In this document: in pieces, positions 45,004 through 56,345 of the stretch
Layout: the number at the start of each line of letters is the position of its first letter
Numbering within the stretch: position 1 is the stretch's first letter
Source: Selaginella moellendorffii
Taxonomy: Eukaryota; Streptophyta; Lycopodiopsida; Selaginellales; Selaginellaceae
Assembly (NCBI RefSeq): GCF_000143415.4
Contig: NW_003314288.1
Coordinates: 1,613,504-1,677,503 of the forward strand
DNA: 64,000 nt
Reading direction: 5' to 3'
Translations under genes and position numbers: made by a program
The notes under the pieces: model-generated
What the model saw: the letters and a program-made list of their open reading frames with translations, nothing else
Databases searched by the model: none
Told to the model about the DNA's origin: nothing

Positions 45004-46389
45004 CTACGAGTAAAGACCAGAGCAAATTTTGATTCTCCGAGCAAGAAAACTTCGTTTGCGATCCCAAGCTTTCTTTCCACAAGAAATATAAGTCTCAACT
45101 TTGAATATATTGTTTAGCAGCTCACTGCCAACCAAGTTTCCAATCTTACAAGTGAGTGGCACCGAAACACCACGCAAAGGATTCTTCAGTGCGAAAACAG
45201 CAAAGTTGTCACCGCTGCTCACTTCCAACTGGTAAACCTCGTCGAAAACCTCACCAATGCGTTTCAACAGCCCACGGTGTGATTCTTCCCCCAGGGGCAT
45301 CACATTCATCGCCAGCATCCCTCCGGAATCCAGCGCCGATCGAGCGTCGCGCAGGAACTCCCCCTCCGCGAATTCCTCCGGGGGGCAGCTCCTCGATGAT
45401 CCGTCGCTCACGTCCACCACGATCGCGTGGAAGAAATGCTCCGCCACCTTTTCCTTCTCGGCACCACCACCGTCCTCGAGCCGCGATCTAGCGATGTTCC
45501 TCACAGTCTCCACGCCGTCTTCCACATGGACGCGGAGATTCTCGGCGGGGACGAGACCAAAGCGCCGCCTGGCAACGTCCACCACCACCTCGTCCACGTC
45601 CACCGCCACCACCTCCATCGCCGCCACCGCCGCGTCCATCCGGGAGCTCAAGAACATCGGCAGAGCTCCGCCTCCAATCCCCACGCACAGCACCCCCGCG
45701 GGATCTCCCGCCGCCGAGCACGACTCAAGGCAGCGGCTGATCAAGCTGAAGCCAGCCACGAGCGGGGCCAAGTACGCGTGAACCAGCACCCCGTGATCGA
45801 TCGAACAGGCCGAGGGAGAGTCCGTTCGATCGAGACCGAGATCAAGATCGCCACCCAGCAGCGGCACCTCGGTCTGTATGAGATTTGGAAGGCTCTTGAA
45901 GCGGAGCCTCCTCCGGAGATGGCCACCCTCGAGGCGGACGTCCTCGACGAGCATCATGCCTGTTTTGCGAGAGTAAGCTCGCTCTAGAACCCGAGACCAT
46001 ACCACATTGTCCTGGTAGCACGCGAATGGAACCTCTTGTATCTCGTCTAGCCCCGCCTTGTTCCTCACAAGCTGGAGGAGAAACGGGCCTAGGAATTTCT
46101 TGAGCTCCTCGTCTTCGTCCTCTTCTTCGTCAAGCTCCCATTCATCCAGAGCTGGAGCTTGTTCTTCGGATCCAAGCCCTCCCCTGGAGAGGAGAATAAG
46201 CGTCGCAACGCCAGATGATGCCAGTAGCTGCTCCTGCCCTGCTTTTGACGAAAAGATCCAGTCTAGCTCCCGCCCCTGCGGCACCAGCATTGCAGCGCAC
46301 TGGGGCTTGGCCGGAGGATCAGCATCAAGCACCACCACTCCAATCTTGCGACTGGCCACTTCCCATTCCAAGCGCTCCCGCCCTAACAT
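45004..46389 (-). CDS. METTL13 C-terminal-like SAM-dependent methyltransferase
   Basis: Intronless frame of 461 residues from the ATG at 46389. The second half has a spermidine-synthase-like Rossmann methyltransferase domain: motif I VLCVGIGGGALPMFL at 233-247, acidic motif II VVAVDVDE at 260-267, then HFFHAIVVDVSDG and GGMLAMNVMP. Order and spacing match the C-terminal domain of METTL13 (eEF1A-KNMT), which in animals methylates the eEF1A N-terminus. The separate N-terminal methyltransferase domain of METTL13 is absent; residues 80-97 are an acidic run instead. Substrate in plants unknown. Confidence 0.8.
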   Translation of the reverse strand: MLGRERLEWEVASRKIGVVVLDADPPAKPQCAAMLVPQGRELDWIFSSKAGQEQLLASSGVATLILLSRGGLGSEEQAPALDEWELDEEEDEDEELKKFLGPFLLQLVRNKAGLDEIQEVPFACYQDNVVWSRVLERAYSRKTGMMLVEDVRLEGGHLRRRLRFKSLPNLIQTEVPLLGGDLDLGLDRTDSPSACSIDHGVLVHAYLAPLVAGFSLISRCLESCSAAGDPAGVLCVGIGGGALPMFLSSRMDAAVAAMEVVAVDVDEVVVDVARRRFGLVPAENLRVHVEDGVETVRNIARSRLEDGGGAEKEKVAEHFFHAIVVDVSDGSSRSCPPEEFAEGEFLRDARSALDSGGMLAMNVMPLGEESHRGLLKRIGEVFDEVYQLEVSSGDNFAVFALKNPLRGVSVPLTCKIGNLVGSELLNNIFKVETYISCGKKAWDRKRSFLARRIKICSGLYS

Positions 46390-47088
46390 GCTATGAACCC
46401 TAATGGTGGACTTTAATTTAAAAGGTTATTAATATATTTAATGAGTATCATAAGCTCTAGTTTGAAGCATTAGCAAGACACATGGTAGTGTTTTATCATG
46501 GCAGCTCTAAAGAAAGCAAAATCCTCATTCAAAATACATGAGAGCACTTCTCGTAAAATCTTCTTGTATGTAGATATAGTTTGACTTTTTATCCAGTTTT
46601 GTAAGATTACTCAGTGGGAATATTAGGACTGTTGCTATTGTGAAAGATCCAAACTATCTAATTTGTAAGGCATTGCTTCCAGCTGAAACAGAAAACTTTA
46701 TATTGTCCAATCAAATATACACAGACATGTTACAATTCTTTAAGGTCCAACTATTAAGAATCTCAACGAAGAATACCAATGAATGCTCTCTCTTGTAGCT
46801 ATTTCGTGCTGTGAGTTGAGACTGGACCCGCCCAAAGGAGAGATTGAATTTAGTTGCTGCATCATCTGGCTAGGACAGAATCGCTCGTGAGAATCTGCCC
46901 AGGCCCTCCCCGAAACTTCACATTTCCCCGCCTTTTTGCCTAGCAGCTTCACCAATGACCCCATCTCCTGTGGGATTCTACGCGCGTCTTCGAGTGGCCA
47001 AGAGATTTACGCGGAAAAGATATGAATCGCCAAGAGCAACACAGGGAGAGATCACAAAAGTGTAATGCGCGCGAAGCGATCACGCGCT
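46390..47088. other. Intergenic, no gene seen
   Basis: About 700 bp of moderately AT-rich sequence with no supported frame. It should contain the promoter of the leftward methyltransferase gene. Confidence 0.4.
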
Positions 47089-47642
47089 TTGACGTGATTA
47101 TCCCGTGGAATATTCCCATCCCGTTGCCTACGGTGGCCAGTCCAAGTCAAGCCATGGGTTTCCTAGCAACAAGCTAGAAACTCACTTCAGGGCTTTGACC
47201 AGTCAGGGGCCCTCCGATCGGCAGAGATCCAACGAACACGGCCAGCACACGTGGACGTGGGCGCAGCTGCATGCATGGATGGCATGCCAGCCATTGGATC
47301 CCACAACGACGTCCGTCGGATTGACACCCGACGACCGAGATCATTCTGACCGGGTTAACGCGAATCTTACCCGTCGGAGGGGTCGGACGGTGCAGATCCC
47401 CTCTCGTGGGAGAGCCGTCGGATTCCCCGCTGTGGGCGGCCAGGATGTATTTCGCGCGTTGTATTTAACCTGTTAATGGGGCGATGGCGAAGGCTGCTCG
47501 TGCACCCGCGCATTCATTCTTGGTCCATGTGGATTGGGTCTGCCGAAACGCTCTCTCTCTCACCTCCAGACATGGCATTGCTTTGTTCTTCCTGTCACTA
47601 GATTGAAAGAAGAAGACCCCTCTCTCTTTGTTTGACCACGTG
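47089..47642 (+). promoter_or_regulatory. W-box and G-box cluster upstream of the WRKY gene
   Basis: TTGACG at 47089, TTGACC at 47195 and TTGACC at 47632 are W-box or near W-box sites. CACGTG G-boxes occur at 47248-47253 and 47637-47642, the latter abutting a W-box. More TTGACC/TTGACT sites lie in intron 1 (48489, 48539). WRKY proteins bind TTGACY, so auto- or cross-regulation is plausible, as known for other WRKY genes. Confidence 0.5.
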
Positions 47643-47769
47643 AATCGGAAGCGAGAGAGCGAGCGAGGAATTGGTCCCGTGAAGATCACAAGAGAGCATT
47701 CCAATCCCCAATAATTCCATTCGTTTCGCCCTCTTTGCTTTTCGATCGGAGATCGCGCGCGCGCCAGTG

Positions 47770-49132
47770 ATGATGGATGAGGAATCGGAGAACAGCAGCC
47801 GATCGTCGCTGCCGTGGCCGGACATGAGCGATTTCGTGATGCGCAAGGGGAATCCAAGGCCACCGCTCACGCCCATCACCTCATTGGTCTCCAGCTTCCT
47901 TTGCTCGCCCACGGAAGACCACCATCGCCGCTCGGAGAATAGGGCTCCTCCGCCTCCTTCCATGTCTTCCTCTCCTTCTTCTTCTTCCTCCATAGCTTCT
48001 TCCTCCCAACCAGGGCGCTTGCTCTCATCGGCTCCTTCTTCCTCCTCTTCATCGTCGTCCTCATCCTTCGCGGAGCGCCTGGCAGCCAGGAACAATGCCG
48101 CCAGCGGAGACAATCCAAATGGGTGCCGATCAATCGATCCAATTTCCACCCCGGCGCGCTCCAACTGCTTCACCATCCCCGCCGGGATCGGCATCAGCCC
48201 CTCGAGCTTGCTGCTCGACTCGCCAGTCCTCTTCAGCTCCGCCAAGCTCCAGGTCTGTAGACTCACTCTCCCATCAAATTCTTCTTCTAGTTCCCCTTTC
48301 CAGTCTTTGGTTCTTGGAGTCGTTTGGAGAGCGCAACTATACAAGCTTTGTCCACTCTCTCCAGTGTTCTTCGTTTTGTTTTCTCTGTTTTCTTTTTTCT
48401 TCCGGATGCGTCCAGCCGAGCCGTCTACCGGATTTTCTCATGGGTCTCTAGTTTTAGCGAGCGTTCGTTAGATCGTGCACGAGGAACTTTGACCCGGTCT
48501 TCGGTCTCGCTTTCATGGTTTTGCTCGAGAGCATCTTTTGACTGACTGACTGACTGACTGGCTTGGCTGGCTGGCTGGCTATGGATGGAGCCAGAGAGGA
48601 AGAGAGCTGCTAAAGGAGATCACACTGTCTCACTCATAAATCTCTCCCTCGATCGCTTTCTCCCTTTCTCTTTCCGGCGGGCAACTTAATTGATCTTTGG
48701 GCTCGATTTTTTCAGGCATCGTCGCCCACAACCGGGACACTCGTTTCCGCATCGCAGGAAACTAAGATGGATCCATCCATGAACTCAAACTCCAACTCCA
48801 GCAACAGTAACTTTGTGTTCAAGCCATTTGCGCAGCAGCAGCAACCTCCGTATTTGGTAAGAGTTCCAGTCAAACAAGTATTCTGTCCTCTGACTTGGCT
48901 GGGACTTTCACCAGGACTTTGCGCAGTTCCCGATCCAAATGTCCCACCAGCACCACCTGGCGATCAAGCAGGAGAGCCAACTCCGCGACTCGACCGCTTT
49001 CATGGATCACCACCCGGACCAAAACTCAAACTCCCTCACGCGTTTGATGGCCGAGGGCTTCGATCACAGCGAGCAAGCCTTTGCAAGCTTCAAAGAGCCA
49101 CAGCATCACCATCAGCAGCTTGAACACATCAC

Positions 49133-49172
<40 letters not shown>

Positions 49173-50625
49173 CATCAGCCACTGCAGCAACAACAACAGC
49201 AGCAGCAGCAGCAGCAGCAAGAGAACTTTCCAGCTTTTGTGGAGCGGCCATCCGAGGATGGATTCAACTGGAGAAAGTATGGGCAGAAGCAAGTCAAGGG
49301 GAGCGAGTTCCCCCGAAGCTACTACAAGTGTACGCACCCGAGCTGCCCCGTGAAGAAGAAGGTGGAGAGATCCTACGACGGCCAAGTCACGGAGATTGTC
49401 TACAAAGGCGAGCACTGCCACGCCAAGCCGCAGCTCAGCCGCCGCTCCGCCTGCTCGATCTACAATAACAGCGTGAGCGCGGTGAGCTCCACCGCCGGCG
49501 CTGCCGTGATCCCCGACGACGCCGCTGGGGAGGATCAGCCGAGGAGCGGCGCCACCCCGCCGCCGCCGGTCGCTGCTGGCTACGAGCACTTGTCTCCATG
49601 CTCCAGCTTGGACGACGAGAAGTTTGGCGAGGATGTTTACGACGACGAGGAGAGCGAGTCCAAGAAAAGGTTGGTTTTCCGCGGAAACTTGTTCGTCAGC
49701 TAACTTGGTTTTCTTGTTTCTGTCAGGAGAATGGATGGATCGAACCAGGTGACGGCCATCCAGAGAACAATCCGCGAGCCTCGAGTTGTAGTCCAGACGC
49801 TGAGCGAGATCGACATTCTCGATGATGGTTACCGCTGGAGAAAGTATGGGCAGAAAGTCGTCAAAGGCAATCCACATCCACGGTAGTGTTTTTTACTTCT
49901 TGAGAACCGCGTGACCCTGTTCCGGATCAATCCAAAGAGCTGACTGGTTCCTTGTCTTTTTTATTTTGTTTTGGAACAGGAGCTACTACAAGTGCTCTAG
50001 CAGCGGCTGCGCCGTGCGCAAGCACGTCGAACGCGCCTCCAACGATCCAAAGTCTGTTATCACAACTTACGAAGGCAAGCACAACCACGATGTTCCAGCT
50101 CCAAAGCACGCCGCCGCTGCCAATAACATCTCCGCTAACAACAGCACCACCATCACCAACAACAATGGCAGCAACGATCAAACAAGCTTGCTCCAAACTT
50201 CGCCATCTCTCCCTCACTTGGGGATGAGATCATCCTCCACTTTACTCCCGCCGCTACCTCTGGATCAACAAAACCACCACCACCACCACCAACACTCGCA
50301 GCAACAGGCGATGAACCAGCACTTCCACCAGTTTAACGCCTCGTTTGGGAGCCTGGGCTCGCCATCGTCGTGCGTGACGAACATGTTCTCGATGAACCGG
50401 GAGCTACCACCGGCGGCTCCGTCGTTTAACTTCGGCAGTAGCGCTAGCTCTAGTGAAAACTTCGGCTCGGGGTTTTACCACACAAGCCCGCCCCAAGATC
50501 TAAGCAGCATGGTCATGTCGAGACCGCCAAAGCTGGAGCAGCAAGAACCCGATCTCGACTTGGTTCACCAGCCGTTCCAGGGATTCCTAGCTTCGCCTGG
50601 TTCCATTCCATATCTACAAGTCTAG
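47770..50625 (+). CDS. Group I WRKY transcription factor (two WRKY domains)
   Basis: Five exons: 47770-48252, 48716-48856, 48915-49669, 49727-49882, 49980-50625, giving 726 residues. I used the ATG at 47770, not the GTG before it. An N-terminal Ser-rich region follows an [12 protein letters not shown] start. Two poly-Gln tracts flank QQHHQPLQQ. The N-terminal WRKYGQK is near residue 325 with a C-x4-C...HxH finger, and the C-terminal WRKYGQK is near residue 495. The last intron falls in the conserved position after NPHPR, before SYYKC, typical of group I C-terminal domains. Group I WRKYs bind W-boxes in the nucleus and often act downstream of MAP kinases; several Ser-Pro sites (e.g. [15 protein letters not shown]) fit that. 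Intron 1 (463 nt) is unusually long here. Confidence 0.93.
48538..48585. repeat. Tetranucleotide repeat in WRKY intron 1
   Basis: Four to five GACT units pass into four GGCT units. It is intronic and also supplies one W-box core. Confidence 0.8.
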
Positions 50626-51923
50626 TATACGAAAAAAAAAGAGAGAATCGTCAGAACTATCTATGTACATACAAAAGGTAAAAAACGAAAAACAATAAGA
50701 AAGCTCGAAACTCTGCATGGCACTTAAATGCGTAAAAGATGGTACCACTTTGTTCATCAATGCAGATTCCCATCTCTCTTGTTTTTTTTTTTTCGTTTCC
50801 TGTAGTGTTGGTGTTGTTGGTACCTGGCCTGGGAGTTTGTGGTTTGGACTCCCTGGTCAAAGTTCTATCTCTGGAACATTAGCGGCATTTCTTCTAGTTC
50901 CATGGAAGGATCGAACGGTCAGTCAACCAGGCCAAAGAGGATCAAACACCATTAACTCGCCCTGATAAGCAAAGCCGCAATCCAAGGATCTTCCAAACTC
51001 GCTAGTGCGTGCTACAGACAACGAGAAGGCTGACACGAAAATTTGGAGAAAAGAGTCAAAGAAAAGAACGAATTGAAGCAAGCAAAAAGAGGTCTGAGAA
51101 AAGGGAAAGAAATTCACTAGTGCTAGCCACTACTGGCAAGCGATAAGAGAATATATCCCCGCCTCCACGGGCCTGCGGTACGGGCGCCCTGTACGTAACG
51201 AGAAAGATCAAAATTTTCCTCGTTTTGTAGTAGCAGTGTTGTTGACCCCGGGAAGAAAAAAGTTGAACTTAAGACCCCACCTTCCAAATCCCAAAGGCGC
51301 CTCCAATCCAGTCTAGCAATCCACTCACTTCTTAAAACAGATTAGAGCAAAGCAGGAACTCTTCACAAAAATGAATGAATGACAATGGAAAGAAAAAACG
51401 ATGGAAAAAGTTTATAGTTGGGTTTCAGGTACATGTTTGACTGCCTCTTTCTGGCTTGCTGGTTTCAGTCAAAGCTGGACATGTGTCTTTAACCCTTGAA
51501 ACTTTGTGCAAAGACAATTGCCACCTTTTTCAATTCTTGTAAGTTAAGTCCTGACTGATCCTACAGAACATTCTTCCAGCCGGTCAACGAAAGTCCTCCC
51601 GGTCAAACTAATCCTTTGTAAGTACTTAGCCGAAAAGCAAAAGCAAAAGCAAGCAAGCCACTTCGACTTCCATGCACCCCTTCTCTTTTTTTTCGTTGTT
51701 GTTTCTTCCAAATGATTGTGACAGGGCACTACGCACGTAAGCATAGCGCTTGGTGATGTAGCGGCGGAGGGACAGTCTTCGCATAGCCTATGATCATCAT
51801 TTTCTTTTGATTCCTCCGACTTCCAAGCCATGACCGCTGACACTTCTCGCGGCAAACAAGAGCTGTAGAACAAGTGCTAAAGGTCGTAAGTAAGCGGGAG
51901 GGGATTCGTGAGAATCCACTCCC
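50626..51923. other. Intergenic with WRKY 3' UTR
   Basis: About 1.3 kb. The first 200 bp are probably WRKY 3' UTR. No frame on either strand has a recognisable domain. Confidence 0.4.
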
Positions 51924-52218
51924 CTAAAGCAGCAAAATCCTTTTGTACCGTTTTGACGATCGTTCCCGATTCGAGCTCGCCTTGTCGGGGACTGCCTGTA
52001 CAAGAAAAATAAAAGATGCTCCACAATACCGACCTTGACAGGCCCTGTAGCTCCAACAGCAGGAAAATTCCCTTCGCGTCGCTGCGATTTACTGCCAACA
52101 AGCACGAATCAAGTCAGTCAAGGCAAGAGAAAAAGAAGAAAAACGAACAAAGGAGACACTCACGCACGATGATGACATTGGTATCGTCCTCTCCGGTACG
52201 TGCATGCCCGGCCTACAG
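51924..52218 (-). CDS. Possible small spliced gene or 3' exons, unidentified
   Basis: Three candidate exons with good splice sites (52218-52164, 52091-52034, 51995-51924) join in one frame. They read GRACTYRRGRYQCHHRAKSQ, then FPAVGATGPVK, AVPDKASSNRERSS and a short Lys/Leu tail before TAG. The basic, Cys-containing composition and consistent splice phases suggest coding, but no upstream ATG is found in frame and I do not recognise the protein. It could be the end of a longer gene or a spliced 3' UTR of the ClpS transcript. Confidence 0.3.
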
Positions 52219-52546
52219 CTGCAAAAACAAACCATCAAGCAAACATCTTAACTTCTTGGTCAGCCAAGGACAAGCACGGACAAGCTAGACACCCGAAAGA
52301 TAAGAATGATAAGCCTTGTCTCCTTCCTTCCCAGACAAACTTTCACGCCCTCGCTATCCTATCGGCCTGTTTTTCGAGTCCCCCGTTGATACTGATGCGT
52401 GCGGTCTCTCTATTCTCTGTTCTTCTAATTTGAGTAGCAATCTAGCCTCTGAATCCATTGTACAGATACCAGCCTAAAAGCGTTCCCGTCCGTCCCCCAT
52501 GTACAGCAGCAGCACCACCAGTCCTCCAAAAACCTTTTTTTCCTGT

Positions 52547-53163
52547 TCAGCAGCTTCCACCGCTCGCCGGCTCTATGGAGCTCAACAGGCCGTTGGCTCT
52601 GAGCTGCGTGCAGTGCTCTTCCGCGTCCTCCTGGGAGCAAACTATGACTACCGACAGCCCGTTGTGGTGCGCTTCTTGCATTATGTTCACCGCGTTGTCC
52701 AGAGTCATCCCCGGGATCACCTTCATCAGCACCTGGACGACGTACTCCCGCCGGTTAAAGTTGTCGTTGTGGAGAATGACCCGGTAGGGAGGAGCCATCT
52801 TCTTCTTCTTCCTGGAGTTCGAAAGCAGTAAGGTCACTCACGTCCGGCTCAAAGTTCGTGAAAACTTTCCACTTACCGGAGGTCGAACTCTGATTCACGG
52901 CCTGGGGTCGGGGCCGTTTCAATCGCAGGCTTGTCGAGAACGCCACCACCGAGGCCACCGGGTAAGGCTGCACGGACTGCATGGCTCGCAATTATCCTCG
53001 TGAAGCATTTGTGACACTTATCTGCCTCTGGTTCATGGAAAACAGATGAGCGGTCGAGGAGCAACGAGGAAATAGCAAACTTACCAGCAAAGATTGTGTT
53101 GAATCTCGATACTTGTGAAGTAGAGGGCCACAAATGCGCTACCTGAGTAAGAGTACAAGCCAT
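52547..53163 (-). CDS. CLPS1: Plastid ClpS adaptor (N-recognin)
   Basis: Three exons, 53163-53085, 53021-52877 and 52811-52547, giving 162 residues. The first 75 residues are a likely transit peptide. The core from about residue 79 reads PPYRVILHNDNFNRREYVV, then IPGMTLDNAVNIMQEAHHNG and VCSQEDAEEHCTQLRANGL, diagnostic of ClpS. The ND pair, the Met of the helix and the AHH motif that line the N-degron pocket in bacterial ClpS are present. The protein delivers substrates with destabilising N-termini to the plastid ClpC/ClpP protease. Confidence 0.92.
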
Positions 53164-53634
53164 AGTTCTCTGCTCAAAAAACAAAGAAAACAAAAAAAAC
53201 ACAAACAAATCTTCAGTCAGTGACTCTTGCTCAAACAATCGAACACTGTTCCTAAGCTGCTGAGACCTAATCTGTGATGGAATGCGTCGTTTCAGCTCGG
53301 CTCGCTAGAGAGCATAGCTCCAAACATGTTCCAAAGCAGCTCTAAGAGCTTAAACCAGACTACCACACACACACTTTACCTGGAGCTATGGCGCAGCAGC
53401 GCCGTTGTCCCAGACACCACAAAATAATGTCACGACGTCAAAATGGCTGGAATTGAACCACGGACCGCTTGACACTGAAGAAAAAAGAAAAAAAAAACAA
53501 CAATTTTCAGTTGCAAAATTTTGTCTTACTTCGAGAGGACGACCGAAAACCTGCACAATTTCGGTATATAAGTCCTCGAGCAACAAAAAAAAAAAAAAAA
53601 AAAAAACAAGCCGAAGAACTGCATCGAAAAACCG
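53164..53634. other. Short intergenic stretch
   Basis: About 470 bp holding the ClpS promoter and the WOX 3' UTR. An A run (53582-53606) lies near the WOX 3' end. No gene seen. Confidence 0.4.
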
Positions 53635-54450
53635 TCACAGGAGACTTGTGTTGGAGTGTGGAGCGTGCTCGGTTGATGGACCAGCGCCCTCTGGCTTGAG
53701 CATTTTCACCACTCCCGGAGACCCACGAGCGCCACCACCTTCCATGGCGTCCACCTCCGAATCCACCTCCTCGAGCTCCCTGTGAGGAAAGTGCTGTGGC
53801 TCCGGGCCTCCCAGAGCACTCGGCTGCTGCCGATTCCTCCTCCTCGTCCTGGCCTTTCGGTTCTGGAACCAGTTGTAAACGTTGGACTCGTTCACCGGCC
53901 CAAGCTGGCTGAGCTCCGCCGTGATCTCTCGCACTCGCTGCTTGTGTGGCGTCCCCATTCCAACGTCGTAGAGGCTCTCGAGGAGCTTGACCTGGGCCTG
54001 GCTGGGCGCCCACCTCTGGCGAGTGGTGGCTTTCACGGGCGGCGGCGGCGGCAGCGGCGGCGGTGGTAGCGGCGATGGCGGCGGTGGTCTAGAGCTAGAA
54101 GCTCCTGTCCATCATATAAACTTTGTCCTTAGTTCTCTTTCGTTCTAAGCTAAGCGAAAAGGAAAAAAAAATGGTACCTATAAGACCATACCGTTGGGAT
54201 TCGCCATTGACGCCTTGTGCATCTCCACCAGCTGCTGGCAGATCGTGGCGTAGACGGCGATCTGGCGCCGCAATTCGTCCAGCTGCTGGGCGCTCATCAC
54301 GATCCCAAAATCCGGATGGTATTCCGGCCGATCCAGCGCCGAGCGGAGGAGGATTTCATCCGCATTTGGCGGCTCGCGCTTCACCGGGGATTTCTCCTCC
54401 GCCTTGGCTCGCAGCCTCTTACTGTACCTGGGATTCTCCTGTCGATCCAT
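53635..54450 (-). CDS. WOX13-clade homeobox transcription factor
   Basis: Two exons, 54450-54192 and 54104-53635, giving 242 residues. The N-terminal block YHPDFGIVMSAQQLDELRRQ followed by YATICQQLVEMHK is characteristic of the ancient WOX13 clade. A Pro-rich linker (about residues 93-109) precedes a WUSCHEL-type homeodomain (115-180) with QRWAPSQAQ, GTPHKQRVREIT, and VYNWFQNRKAR. The C-terminus is acidic then Gly/Pro-rich, without a WUS box. WOX13-type proteins are nuclear DNA-binding regulators of growth and, in mosses, of cell regeneration. It is divergent from the PPR gene at 54822. Confidence 0.92.
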
Positions 54451-54821
54451 CGATCGGCGTAACCCTATTTCCTGCCGCGGCTTGGTACCGCGCCCTGGGA
54501 ACGCATCCGGGAAATGAAAGAGATTTCTTGCAAGAACAAGAAAGAGGAGGGGAAGAGAAAGAGGGATTCTTTAGAGTGCACCGGCTACGAGGACACGGCG
54601 AGCGGCGCCGCCAGGGTGCCGCCGCGCGGCAACGCGACGATCCATCCATCCTTCATTGGCGACGAACAAATCAAAGAACGCAGCGTCATCGTCATCGCGG
54701 CGACGTGCCTTCCTTCGCCATTATATTTTATATTCTCGTCAACGCTCGGAATCGAACGTTGGATAGGTAGCTGAAATGACTCTTCTTCTTCTTCTTCCTC
54801 TTTGATCGATCATCCATTTCG

Positions 54822-56345
54822 ATGCTCCAGGAGTGTGATCGCCGCCAGGAATTCCTCCACCGCCTCCGCGACTGCCGATCCCTCTCGCGAGCCCGGCGCT
54901 TGCACTCGCGCGTCGCCGCCAGCCGCGACACATTCCTCCTCAACAAGCTCATCGAGATGTATGGCAACTGCGGCGATCCGGCTCGCGCGCGCGAGGTGTT
55001 TGATCGCGTGGCGCCCAGGGATCGCTACACCTGGGATCTCATGCTCATCGCCTATGCCCAAGCGCGGCATTTGGAGGCGGCGCGGCGTTTCTTCGACTCG
55101 ATGCCACAGCACAGCCTCGCCTCCGCCACAGCGATGCTTCGATTGGCGGCGGAAGAAGGATATTCGCACCATGCCAGCCGGATTTTCTCGGAGATGCCAT
55201 ACTTTGACGTGATTTGCTGCAATGCAATGCTCTATGTGTATGCCCAGTCAGGGCAATGTGATCTTGCTAAAAGTTTACTCCATGAGATGCCAGAGCATGA
55301 TCTACTGTCCTGGACCGCTATTTTACTTTCTTACACCCAATCTAATAATTTTAGCGAAGCAAAGTTTCTTTTTGATACAATGCCATGCCGTGATCTTTTT
55401 TGCTGGAACATCATACTTAACGCAAATGCCCGTTTAGGGGAACTGCATGAAACTGAGAACCTTTTTAATATCATTCCGCAAAGAGACATGTATACTTTTA
55501 CGGCAGTAGTAGTAGCGTACGTACGTCACAAGCAGCTTGAGAACGCTAGGCTTGTTTACAACCAAATGCCATACGTTACTACGGTGACTTGTAACACTAT
55601 CCTTGGAGGATATGCCGAGAACGGGTATCTGGACGAAGCACGACAATGGTTTAACTCCATGCAAACTAAATGCTTGACGTCTTATAACATAATGTTAGCA
55701 GCGTACGCACAAGATGGATTAGTGTTTGATAGTACGTCTTTTTTCATGGAAATGCCTGACCGTGACCAGCGCTCCTGGAATCTGATGCTTCATGCATATG
55801 CCCAGCTTGGGCATCTGGGAAAGGCAAAATCTTTGTTCCGCGCAATGCCGGAGAGCTCCATCGTGTCGTGGAGCTCAATGCTGGCAGCCGTCTCCTCGTC
55901 CTTCTCATCCCAAAATGAGCATAAAGATCGATGTGATGGTGCTAACGATCCATTCTTTCTCTTTCATTCAGCAAACATGGAGCATCATCCCGACCATGTT
56001 TGCTTCCTGTCGATTCTGAGCGTTTGCAGCAAGAAGGGACGAGTGAAGCAGGGCCGGACCTTCCTGGCATCGATGAGATTTGACTATGGAGTGGAGCCTC
56101 GCAGGCACCACTACTCGAGCATGGTTGATCTCTTGGGCCGCTCGGGCTATCTTGGCGACGCCCTGGAACTGTTGCGTACCATGCCCTTTATTGCCAAGGC
56201 TCTGGACTGGGTGTGCTTTGCCGCTGCCTGCAGAAGCCACACAGATCTTAAGCTTGGAGCTGAGGTGGGTTCCCAAATTCTTGGAAGACAACCCGGCAGT
56301 GGCGCGGTGGTATTGCTTGCCAACAGTTGGGTGGAACATTTATAA
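54822..56345 (+). CDS. PLS-class PPR protein
   Basis: Intronless, 507 residues. It starts MLQECDRRQEFLHRLRDCRS, then about ten PPR blocks (LNKLIEMYGNCGD..AREVFD, WDLMLIAYAQ, WTAILLSYTQ, FTAVVVAYVR, YNIMLAAYAQ, WNLMLHAYAQ). The C-terminus has an E-like region (RRHHYSSMVDLLGRSGYLGD, WVCFAAACRSH) that ends early at WVEHL, with no DYW domain. The Arg-rich N-terminus could be an organelle import signal. An organelle RNA-binding role is inferred from the family. Codons in the middle third (55200-55760) are clearly more AT-rich than at the two ends. Confidence 0.85.
   Translation: MLQECDRRQEFLHRLRDCRSLSRARRLHSRVAASRDTFLLNKLIEMYGNCGDPARAREVFDRVAPRDRYTWDLMLIAYAQARHLEAARRFFDSMPQHSLASATAMLRLAAEEGYSHHASRIFSEMPYFDVICCNAMLYVYAQSGQCDLAKSLLHEMPEHDLLSWTAILLSYTQSNNFSEAKFLFDTMPCRDLFCWNIILNANARLGELHETENLFNIIPQRDMYTFTAVVVAYVRHKQLENARLVYNQMPYVTTVTCNTILGGYAENGYLDEARQWFNSMQTKCLTSYNIMLAAYAQDGLVFDSTSFFMEMPDRDQRSWNLMLHAYAQLGHLGKAKSLFRAMPESSIVSWSSMLAAVSSSFSSQNEHKDRCDGANDPFFLFHSANMEHHPDHVCFLSILSVCSKKGRVKQGRTFLASMRFDYGVEPRRHHYSSMVDLLGRSGYLGDALELLRTMPFIAKALDWVCFAAACRSHTDLKLGAEVGSQILGRQPGSGAVVLLANSWVEHL

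Noticed and set aside
49026-49877. 283-residue minus-strand frame with long Leu runs
   Set aside because: Leu runs come from reading the CAG/poly-Gln tracts of the WRKY gene backwards.
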